Positions 16,301 through 22,461 of a stretch of 22,461 nt of DNA are shown piece by piece; the stretch's first letter is position 1, and every line of letters starts with the position of its first letter. The notes below the pieces were generated by a model. It saw only the letters and a list, made by a program, of their open reading frames with translations. It searched no databases and was not told where the DNA came from. Source of the stretch: a virus; IMG/VR virus record IMGVR_UViG_3300010883_000551, positions 1 to 22,461 of that record, one strand, 5' to 3'. The position numbers and the translations under genes were made by a program.

Positions 16301-17083
16301 CCCTTTTGGATCGAACTTACCAAAATTGCCGTCTTGAAGTGAGAATAGGTGACCGGGTTCCCCTCCCTGTCCGCCAGTTAAGGCAGCTTCTCCATCTCTA
16401 TTTTGTCCATTAACAAAAGGTGAATTCTTTCCTGGGGAGTACTTGTTTTCTGTATTCATCATTATTTGTACTAATTCATGAACACCGTGACTTACACCTC
16501 CAACTGGACTTGTATCACCTACCTCAAGGCCCTTATCCCAATACCCAGGATCAGATTTAGCCCCGCGGGCTGGGCCTGTGCCTTTTTGATTTCTTAGCAT
16601 CACAGAACCCAACTTATCAGGTTGAGCTCCTGTTTTATCAAGTATACCACTTATACTTACATTCTCTTCGGTGTTATCTAGATACCCTGAGGTTGTTCTT
16701 AATGATGGTAATGATTTACCTCGTGCTGATCCTTCAGGATGCGAAGCGGTTTCATCTAGATAAACTTTGGTGCCAATGGCTTTACCGAGGGTGTTCCCGC
16801 GGGTGCCCGGAACAGTCATGCCTTGTGTATCTGTAGGGCTGTATGTATTGCTAGCTGCGATGTTATCTTGGGCATATTGAGAAAATGCACCCAATGCGGC
16901 CATGGAAATATCTGTTTGTCCTACAGCAGCTGCTATTGCACCTTCATCAGGGCCGCCTGGTATAGAGTCTTGTCCCGCGGAATAAGTTGGAGGGAACAAA
17001 TCAGCGGCATAGCCAGAATCAGTCTGCGCAGGAGTCTCCATTCCTAAATCTGCCAGAACTTCACCCAATGTCTTTTTAGGCAT
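13400..17083 (-). CDS. Giant baseplate/tail structural protein with hydrophobic helices
   Basis: A 1227-residue protein between the tape measure and LysM genes. The N-terminal third (about 1-400) is Gly/Ser/Pro-rich and low in recognisable features. Three hydrophobic segments follow at about 409-442, 487-503 and 516-531, the first long enough to cross a membrane. A module at about 698-820 (VPFSIHDVRTNEIISLPAFV, GFGRTDPVHIYTKTTRNVGF, YVINRLVAMCYPQ, LVRIRLGDVL) resembles a conserved part of large virion proteins in T4-type marine phages, from memory. The C-terminus ends in EPPG after VDVTISFAPVHDFPLG, typical of a beta-rich structural end. The ATG at 17083 has GGAGAAG about 8-10 bases upstream. 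A precise tail role cannot be assigned; the position suggests the baseplate or inner tail tip. Confidence 0.72.
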   Translation of the reverse strand: MPKKTLGEVLADLGMETPAQTDSGYAADLFPPTYSAGQDSIPGGPDEGAIAAAVGQTDISMAALGAFSQYAQDNIAASNTYSPTDTQGMTVPGTRGNTLGKAIGTKVYLDETASHPEGSARGKSLPSLRTTSGYLDNTEENVSISGILDKTGAQPDKLGSVMLRNQKGTGPARGAKSDPGYWDKGLEVGDTSPVGGVSHGVHELVQIMMNTENKYSPGKNSPFVNGQNRDGEAALTGGQGGEPGHLFSLQDGNFGKFDPKGTSVTVRGLRKAAIQLLLKASNADDATAKSAAQDIYDKGFGLAAASMIIKPFGLQSGGPHIFGISVGEGNLLPIDKLRIRATKAAGAFGAVWKGSADDDIIAVKSYGSNGPNKQSAADFLPDPNNLGSKAGGSSYGNLNNPSEPFGDFISLGMVFAAITSMLFMAVMGFIFTLAMSILLIIPGQGNRNIPEEPWNMTFGSGAPVKGRGFVAKFLQIFGIPRMPEFGFFDILVGILVLYGVPFTGGKFADIMGDIVEALINLMFGPGFYVVMSRRVMGDWDDVATAFNRIGGSGGANNVTSALAFIKTIFTSKTIRFFFLSAWIGWLHRQSRNPGQIAHGGTVIPLQRQSVEQRLTPGNRTLMTRWHNPAGTVVGTHSLHTFNSALFVGPWSDISINASISDLNDINNPNGIIAGVEELPAARRMTPEELEEVESRIDGEYVPFSIHDVRTNEIISLPAFVSDIQDDFNAEYGTSHGFGRTDPVHIYTKTTRNVGFTFTLVAMNGPDHEYMWYVINRLVAMCYPQRDRGIKRVMSDGKPFIQPFSQTVAASPLVRIRLGDVLGSNSSQRSFERIFGGAETLTAPPEIAAEDQKAFATAISTLNSSRKRIRGKYKSSLDFTFMKSGKLTSDAGLILVDPIPLPQVLDIKDDIKAFPVVLKKGTVVYCTVDGTGGGMPSLSIPPSKKTNLVTFVCRHAVKATLETLIEVGKINVPDPINAEEEVERSVAGWSINIAEVIVDRVSAMALGGEPLLEFFDANMADAGPTFPPPFPPAATMLVFIARDTLGECPIAWKLTEFMTAENIDAFANEHHASLGPAGANFIAATAEVDALGGADGRSSEELGTFLGDGNPLIRAFKSSGGKGLAGFIQQMSLGYNDKLWGTTFEQGAQDKGLRAPKVVDVTISFAPVHDFPLGLDEFGQMFAPSHPVGVQSMENSNDFISADEKLIKVQDKAKAAISYLPPVVEPPG

Positions 17084-17118
17084 TAGTTTTCTTCTCCCAT
17101 CTGTCTATTCTTAACAAC

Positions 17119-17487
17119 TTACTCTTCGCTATCTGTTTCTTCTTGAGACGCTTTTAGTACGCCTTCTTTAAGTATGTCTAGAGGAGAACTCATGCCCTGC
17201 ATAGACTTTGCCATTTTATTAATCTCATCAGAAAAATTTTGCTTTATTTTTGGATCTGTTATTGATTTTTGGTTCAAATCTTGTAGCGTCGATCCCATCT
17301 CGATAGCTTGTAACCATATGTTGTCACAAAATTCTCTAAGATAGGGATGAGCTGTTCCAAGAACACCTTCGTAAAATCCATTAATAACAGAGCCCTCTCT
17401 TTTTATTTCTTTTTCAAGAATTTTTTGGGCATCTGCTCTTTCGAAGGGTATAGTAGTCTCATGATTATTATCTTTTTTATCGCTCAT
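17119..17487 (-). CDS. Small unknown protein between tape measure and baseplate genes
   Basis: This 122-residue protein is charged and helical in appearance, without signal peptide or membrane segment. It has an N-terminal polar stretch (MSDKKDNNHE), a middle with AHPYLREFCDNIWLQAIEMG (about 46-65) and an acidic end (EETDSEE). I recognise no family. AAGGT lies nine bases before the ATG at 17487. It follows the tape measure gene by 32 bases and precedes the giant structural gene by 35, so it is almost surely co-transcribed with tail genes. It could be a small tail part or an assembly factor, and the sequence alone does not decide. Confidence 0.75.
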   Translation of the reverse strand: MSDKKDNNHETTIPFERADAQKILEKEIKREGSVINGFYEGVLGTAHPYLREFCDNIWLQAIEMGSTLQDLNQKSITDPKIKQNFSDEINKMAKSMQGMSSPLDILKEGVLKASQEETDSEE

Positions 17488-17519
17488 TTTTTCTTACCTT
17501 GTTATTACAAATTTAGCTA

Positions 17520-20500
17520 TTAGCCGCCTGCTTGTTTGGGTCCTGTTTGGATGTATGTCGATCCGCCATCGAGAGGTGCTGCCACAATGGCATTGCCCAT
17601 CTGTTGAGCATTAACATACACAACAAACGTTGCTTCTATTTTACCTTGCTGGTGAACAACTGTTAATGCTCCACCTTGATTGACTGCTTTAGCTAAATCA
17701 ACCACGCCTTTGATCTTCTTCCCAGCGAGTGATTGATCAGATAGCTGATCGATCATCTTCCGGACACCTTTCATGGCGATATCTGCTCTGTTTACTTGTG
17801 CTCTGATGTCTTTTGGAATTTGACCGAAAATTACAGGAGCAAAGCTCATCGATGCATTTAATTGTTGAAGTACTGAATTTGCCTTTACTAGAGCTGCAAG
17901 CGTGGATTGATCAGCGCCGACGCCTTTTAACATTGCTGTTGATTGTTCGATTCCGTATTTTAGGAGATCGATTCTTTGTTTCTGTTTAGATTCTCCTGGT
18001 ATCGGCTTGTCAATAACAGCTGAGATGAACTGTCTAATTTCCTGGACATTGGCCATTTGACCCATAATCATACCGCTTATAACAGTTGCTGTGGCTCCGG
18101 CACCCATACCGTGTGCCTTAACAGCAGAATTCATCGCATCAGAAATAATCTTAGCAGACTCAACAAGCAATTTTGCTTGAGATTCTAGCTTTTTCTTACT
18201 TATACCTTTCAGCTTTTTCTCAAGCACCTTTAATTTAGCTGGAATACCTGATAGTGCTTCTATTCTCCTAACAGTTTCAGCAGCTGCTTCAAGTTGCTCC
18301 ATTTTTTCCATTTGTGCTGCGTTAGACGTAGACTTTCCTGTACTAGCCTTTACAATTGCAATTTCAGCATTGGCCATCTCTTGTGCAGTTGTAGAAAGAT
18401 TTTTGAACATATTTCTATCAATGGCCAACTTCACAGACTGCCTGGATCTGTTGGTGATGTCTTTGACAATGGCCTCTTTTTCTTTGGCAGACATCTTTTC
18501 CCAGCTGGCTTTCCCTCCCAGTTTTACAAGCGTTTGGGAGAAAAGTGCTTTGTGTTCGGCCTCGGCCATCTTCTCGAAAATATTTCCCCTCTCTGATTTC
18601 TTGAATGCATCCCTTCTAAGGGCATTCATTCCAAACTGCAGTGCCGCTTTTTGTTTTTCGAGCGCTGCTGCCTGAGCTTCGGCCGCTTCGCCTCCTTTGC
18701 TCTTGAGCGAGGCAATCTGCTTGTCCCAAAATACTACCATTTCGCTGGCTTGGTCGATACCACCAAGCTGTTTTACCATAAATTTTCTTCCAACTTGTCC
18801 GACCCTACCGCGGGCTTTAAGCATCTCGGTGTCTAGCGAGCCGGCGGCTTTATCCAACTGTTCTTTCCACTGAGCACGGATACCTGGATCGCTTAAGTCG
18901 ATGACACCGGACTCAGACAGTGCTTTATTGATTGCTGCAGCCAATTCCGGGCTTTTACCGGACTTCCTGAGTTTTTTGTACATACGCGAGGCCGCTTGGT
19001 TGGCATCGTTGCCGGACAAGGAGACGGAAGATGTTGGACCGATTTCGGTCGAGTTCTTGCCGCGGTAGATGGTTTCGGAATCTTGTCTAAAACCGCTGCG
19101 TAGGCTGGCCACCGTTGCACCCCGGGTTGTCAAGTTGGCGATCTGCTTATCAGCAAAGACGGCCTCTTTATCTGCCATCCGTCGTGCATTGTTAAGAACG
19201 ACGTTCAGAGCATGATCTGATGTTTTCATTTGATTCTTCATCGCATTATTAGCTGCGGAGTCTGCATGTTTAATTGCTTTTGCATGATCCCTGTATGCCC
19301 TTGACATGTCGTGGGCGGCTGCAGCGTTTTTCCCCATTCGTGAAGTTAACTTATCAGACGATTTTCCTAGCTGGTGCATTGTGTCGCGAATAGGCTCTTC
19401 AAACATCGGGCCAAAGAGCTTGTCTGTTATACCAAAAGTAACAGACCCTAGAGCTGCCTTGAATCCGGCTTTCATTTTTCTTCGCCAGCCGCCTTTGGTA
19501 TTCCTAATCGCTGTTCCGAAATTGAATCCTGCCAAGCCGGCGCCGATGACTGCACCAATCGGGCCCGCAACTCTTAAAAATTTAGTTCCGACTTTAGTGA
19601 AGGTCTTGAGGAAACCGCCACCTTTGCTGAATATCCTCTTTGCCCAGGCAACAGCGCCGGCCCCGCCGGTGGTAGCCGCCGCGGCGGCTGGAACTAAGGA
19701 TGATGTGCCCGCGGCAACATTGGTCGCCACCGTGGCAGTGCCTTTGGCGACCATCGCTGTGGTCATTGATTTTGAAACAGCAGCTGATACAAGACCTTGA
19801 TTCACCATTGCCATGGCGATTTTTGGTGCGAAATTCATAGCTAGCCATGGAAGAATTTTTCTTGCAAGCACAACTTTAAGCATGCTGACGATTCCTCCGC
19901 CAATTGCCGGAACCATTAGCATAAGCCCAATAGTAAATCCTTCTTTTGAAAACATAGCGCCTGCCATGAATTTCATGAATTCCCACTTCATTTTAAAGAC
20001 AAAAAGCATGGTGTCTTTAATACCTTCAAAGATTATTCTTTTATGTTTCCACATCCAGCCTTTCATTTTTTTGAAAAGTAGCATGACAGCTTTGCCAATG
20101 ACAGGAGCAGCTCTTTTAACTGCAGGTATTAAGTCAAACTTTATAGTATTAAATAGATTAACGAATTCTTTTCCGAAGCGTTGACCCATGGCATCGCCTG
20201 CGGCGCCAAACTGATCGCCTACTTTAGAATCGCCGGACATCATGGATTGCAGTCCGTCAGTGAATGCATGAATAGTACTAGATGCCATCTTGACAGATCG
20301 CTCTAAGAGTATTAGTTTAATGTTACCGTATAATGTAACAATCGTATCCAGCGATTGCTTAAACATTTCAACAGCCTGTCCTTTGCCGCCAAAATATTTT
20401 TTCAGGGTACCCATCACGCCTTCGCCTAACTGATCTATAGCTTTGCGAGTATTGCGGCCGCCTGACAACATCTTAAAGAACACATCAAAATGTTGGTTGA

Positions 20501-22169
20501 TTTCTCTAAGCGCAGGGCCTAACTTGGCTGGATTAAAGAAGTCTTGAAGTGCTGCAAGAAGCTGCTTCACTCCTGGGAAACTCTTAATAAAGTTTCGACC
20601 TAGTTGCTGGCCAGCTCGATCTGTCATGTGCAAGCTTCTTCGAAGATTTCTCATAACCCCTCGAAACTCCTGGGTTCTTCTAGCACCTTTAACAAATCCT
20701 TGACCCATAGCATCAAAGAATCCTTTATATTTTTTACTGCCAGATCCAAATACTTTGTCAATTTGCTTTGTTAGCTTTAATAAAACTTGTGCGGTTGAGA
20801 GCTCTTTCTTTTTATTCTTATTAGAAAGATCTTTTATCTTGTTGTAATCTCCCTCGAGATTGTTTCTAGCATACAAGATTCTCGCTTCTTTCTCAGTCAT
20901 GCCAGATCGCTTAGCAAGTTCAGCAACGCGTCGACGTCCCATAGTTTCGACTGACTTACCTGTGGCTTTAAATGCTTTTTGCAGCATCATTATTCTTTCA
21001 ACAGGATCCTCTTTTCTATGAAGCGCTAGCATGTCTATATGCATTCCGAAGTTTCTGTTCAAGCTTGCAACGTTTTGAGCTGCAGTGTCGAAATCATCGA
21101 AAGCACCAATTACGCCTTGGAGTGTCTTCATGTCGACGCCTAGACGTTTTGTCGCGACGGACATGTTTCCTAATTCTTGCTCAGTAAAGCCTCCAAAGTT
21201 TTTAACGTCTTCGAACATCTTGCCCATAGTAGTGCCTATTTGTTTTGCACTAAACTCTGTGCCGCGGCCCATAGTCACAGCAACTTCCGCAAAACGCTCT
21301 TGCATGCTCATGACACCATCGCCCTGTTTATAAGCGAGATTTATCATGAGCGCTTGAGCTTCTGCTGTGATTCCGAGACTACGTCGATATTTTGCGAGCG
21401 ATGAATAGTTTCCTTTTAACTGTCCAGCGAGTGTTGCATAAGTTCCGCCGAGGGCTTCTACGAGCTCCATGTTGAATTTTAAGCCCGCTGCCATTCCTTC
21501 AGGACCATAACCAAACATTCTTCCAAATGTTATTCCGCCGGCGCCGGCTTCACCATACATACCACGCATTTCTTTGCGCATTTCTCTAACAGATCCAGCA
21601 GCTGCTTTACCTGGCCCAGATCCGATATCTCCCAGGGTTTTTCGAACTTCTTCTAAAGCTTGCAAAAATGCCGGTGAGCCCATTTGATTTGACATCTCAA
21701 CAAGGCCTGAGAATATCTTGAAGGGAATCGATAAAATTGCCTTACCGACATTGAACAAACTTTTGGCAAATGATCCAACAAGTCTAACAGCTCCACTCAT
21801 TACATTTTTTAATGCGCCAAAGCTCTTTCTTAGTCCCTTGATAAATCCAACAGCACCTGCAGCCATCAAAGCTTTCTTATTCATTGCTTCAAATGAATCA
21901 GCAGAGTCTTTTGCAGACTTATTTAGATCCCCCATCGAGCGGCCGGCTGTGGATGCTTTCTCAGCTGTTTGAGATAGACTATTATTTATGCCATTTAAAC
22001 GACTTTCTAAACCATCGAGCTCTTTACACTCAAGTGCCTTGCATAATTCTTTAGCTAAGCGTGCCTGCTTGTTAAGGGAACTAGCATTCTTTTCAAGCAA
22101 AGATTGCCTGTCAGCTAAAGCTTTATTTATCTGACGTTGAAGTTCTAATTGTTTACTAAGATCTGCCAT
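17520..22169 (-). CDS. Tail tape measure protein
   Basis: This protein fixes tail length by acting as a ruler inside the tail tube. The 1549 residues begin with a coiled-coil-like helix (about 1-95) followed by an Ala/Gly/Phe-rich amphipathic-hydrophobic stretch (about 99-160). More hydrophobic segments lie at about 741-800 (FTIGLMLMVPAIGGGIVSML, ILPWLAMNF) and 861-883 (GPIGAVIGAGLAGFNFG). Long Lys/Ala/Met-rich helical parts make up most of the rest. This combination and length are typical of tape measures. No peptidase or lysozyme motif is evident. Using the usual 0.15 nm per residue, the tail would be about 230 nm long. The ATG at 22169 lacks a clear ribosome site. A GC-rich Ala/Gly patch lies near 19,650-19,720. 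Confidence 0.92.
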   Translation of the reverse strand: MADLSKQLELQRQINKALADRQSLLEKNASSLNKQARLAKELCKALECKELDGLESRLNGINNSLSQTAEKASTAGRSMGDLNKSAKDSADSFEAMNKKALMAAGAVGFIKGLRKSFGALKNVMSGAVRLVGSFAKSLFNVGKAILSIPFKIFSGLVEMSNQMGSPAFLQALEEVRKTLGDIGSGPGKAAAGSVREMRKEMRGMYGEAGAGGITFGRMFGYGPEGMAAGLKFNMELVEALGGTYATLAGQLKGNYSSLAKYRRSLGITAEAQALMINLAYKQGDGVMSMQERFAEVAVTMGRGTEFSAKQIGTTMGKMFEDVKNFGGFTEQELGNMSVATKRLGVDMKTLQGVIGAFDDFDTAAQNVASLNRNFGMHIDMLALHRKEDPVERIMMLQKAFKATGKSVETMGRRRVAELAKRSGMTEKEARILYARNNLEGDYNKIKDLSNKNKKKELSTAQVLLKLTKQIDKVFGSGSKKYKGFFDAMGQGFVKGARRTQEFRGVMRNLRRSLHMTDRAGQQLGRNFIKSFPGVKQLLAALQDFFNPAKLGPALREINQHFDVFFKMLSGGRNTRKAIDQLGEGVMGTLKKYFGGKGQAVEMFKQSLDTIVTLYGNIKLILLERSVKMASSTIHAFTDGLQSMMSGDSKVGDQFGAAGDAMGQRFGKEFVNLFNTIKFDLIPAVKRAAPVIGKAVMLLFKKMKGWMWKHKRIIFEGIKDTMLFVFKMKWEFMKFMAGAMFSKEGFTIGLMLMVPAIGGGIVSMLKVVLARKILPWLAMNFAPKIAMAMVNQGLVSAAVSKSMTTAMVAKGTATVATNVAAGTSSLVPAAAAATTGGAGAVAWAKRIFSKGGGFLKTFTKVGTKFLRVAGPIGAVIGAGLAGFNFGTAIRNTKGGWRRKMKAGFKAALGSVTFGITDKLFGPMFEEPIRDTMHQLGKSSDKLTSRMGKNAAAAHDMSRAYRDHAKAIKHADSAANNAMKNQMKTSDHALNVVLNNARRMADKEAVFADKQIANLTTRGATVASLRSGFRQDSETIYRGKNSTEIGPTSSVSLSGNDANQAASRMYKKLRKSGKSPELAAAINKALSESGVIDLSDPGIRAQWKEQLDKAAGSLDTEMLKARGRVGQVGRKFMVKQLGGIDQASEMVVFWDKQIASLKSKGGEAAEAQAAALEKQKAALQFGMNALRRDAFKKSERGNIFEKMAEAEHKALFSQTLVKLGGKASWEKMSAKEKEAIVKDITNRSRQSVKLAIDRNMFKNLSTTAQEMANAEIAIVKASTGKSTSNAAQMEKMEQLEAAAETVRRIEALSGIPAKLKVLEKKLKGISKKKLESQAKLLVESAKIISDAMNSAVKAHGMGAGATATVISGMIMGQMANVQEIRQFISAVIDKPIPGESKQKQRIDLLKYGIEQSTAMLKGVGADQSTLAALVKANSVLQQLNASMSFAPVIFGQIPKDIRAQVNRADIAMKGVRKMIDQLSDQSLAGKKIKGVVDLAKAVNQGGALTVVHQQGKIEATFVVYVNAQQMGNAIVAAPLDGGSTYIQTGPKQAGG

Positions 22170-22224
22170 TACATTCGTACTCTGTAGTAATTATACAGCC
22201 ACATCAGTGTGTGGAAGACAGGCA

Positions 22225-22461
22225 CTACGTAAATCTTCTGAGTTTGGCTGGTGTATTAGGTCTTGCCATTCCCATCATTGCTCTTGTCTCTGGATCGTTA
22301 GTATGGGCAGCCCTGCTATTTGCGTTTTCACCCTTCTCGTTTGCTCTCTTGAACTCTTCATTAATACGATTAATAAACCACTTTCTTTGCCAAAGTGGGA
22401 GTCTAAAGGCTTCTGAATACGTGAAGCCCATATAATACATTAGCAGAAAGATCTGCTCAAG
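22225..22461 (-). CDS. Probable tail assembly chaperone, C-terminal part, open at right edge
   Basis: The frame is open from the right edge to a TAG at 22225-22227, 78 codons. The visible protein contains EQIFLLMYYMGFTYSEAF followed by RLPLWQRKWFINRINEEFKR and a polar tail rich in Asn, Ala and Arg. The pattern of an aromatic-hydrophobic helix, then LP-x-x-x-R-x-WF-x-x-R, recalls small proteins just upstream of tape measure genes that serve as tail or baseplate assembly chaperones (T4 gp26/gp51-type or gpG/T-type). That is an inference. Internal ATGs at 22440 and 22431 have no ribosome site, and the hydrophobic helix begins before them, so the real start is probably beyond the window. The tape measure gene begins 55 bases downstream. 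Confidence 0.65.
   Translation of the reverse strand, partial: LEQIFLLMYYMGFTYSEAFRLPLWQRKWFINRINEEFKRANEKGENANSRAAHTNDPETRAMMGMARPNTPAKLRRFT

Noticed and set aside
19306-19800. Plus-strand open frame (164 codons) opposite the tape measure gene
   Set aside because: It lies in a GC-rich Ala/Gly patch where antisense stops are rare by composition. Its Ala/Pro/Val-rich product looks like no protein family.
22190-22225. Promoter candidate before the tape measure gene (TATAAT on the minus strand, complement of 22190-22195)
   Set aside because: The -10 is perfect, but no acceptable -35 hexamer lies 16-18 bases upstream, and the 55-base gap sits inside a continuous tail gene run, so it may be chance in AT-rich sequence.
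1-22461. T4-type late promoters (TATAAATA) in gaps between genes
   Set aside because: I looked for the complement TATTTATA in the gaps and found none; near matches are inside genes.
1-22461. tRNA genes, CRISPR arrays, insertion sequences, attachment sites
   Set aside because: The gaps are all under about 90 bases. I saw no cloverleaf with a GTTCGA-type arm, no spaced repeats, and no transposase or integrase.

Overview
The window is a gene-dense piece of a tailed double-stranded DNA phage (Caudoviricetes), probably a myovirus-type phage. Every gene I can support lies on the minus strand, so transcription runs from right to left. Genes mostly abut or overlap, and no stretch over 300 bases lacks a gene. 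The background is fairly AT-rich, with short GC-only words scattered through the coding regions. The host cannot be read from the sequence.

Right part (about 22,461 down to 9,936), tail and baseplate module. In transcription order it holds the end of a probable tail assembly chaperone (cut by the window edge), a 1549-residue tape measure protein, a small unknown protein, a 1227-residue structural protein with membrane-like helices, a LysM/gp53-like baseplate protein, and a 1054-residue hub-like protein. This order (tape measure, LysM protein, hub) matches the baseplate end of many contractile-tailed phages.

Middle (about 9,896 to 6,895). A compact family A DNA polymerase without a proofreading domain is followed by four small genes. 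One of these is an HD-fold protein that appears to have lost its metal ligands; the other three are unknown.

Left part (6,814 to 1), replication, recombination and nucleotide module. A gp32-like single-stranded DNA binding protein has its own promoter-like sequence, a leader resembling the T4 gene 32 translational operator, and a strong terminator. After it come a bacterial-type RecA, a FEN/RNase H-like 5' nuclease, a DnaB/gp41-like helicase, a dUTPase and a class II (adenosylcobalamin-dependent) ribonucleotide reductase that runs off the left edge. The last five look like one operon: gaps are very short or negative, and Shine-Dalgarno sites sit inside the upstream genes.

Together the left and middle genes supply the strand-exchange, strand-coating, flap-removal, unwinding, synthesis and dNTP-supply parts of a replisome. 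No primase, clamp, clamp loader or proofreading exonuclease is visible, so these would have to lie outside the window or come from the host. The mix (gp32-like SSB with RecA rather than UvsX, and a split-looking family A polymerase rather than a gp43-type family B enzyme) suggests a distant relative of T4-type phages, perhaps near the 'far-T4'/RM378-like group. That placement is an inference. The points most worth a second look are the gp32-like leader, the degenerate HD protein, the exonuclease-less polymerase, the start codon held in a hairpin loop at 7,586-7,588, and the hydrophobic helices in the 1227-residue structural protein.
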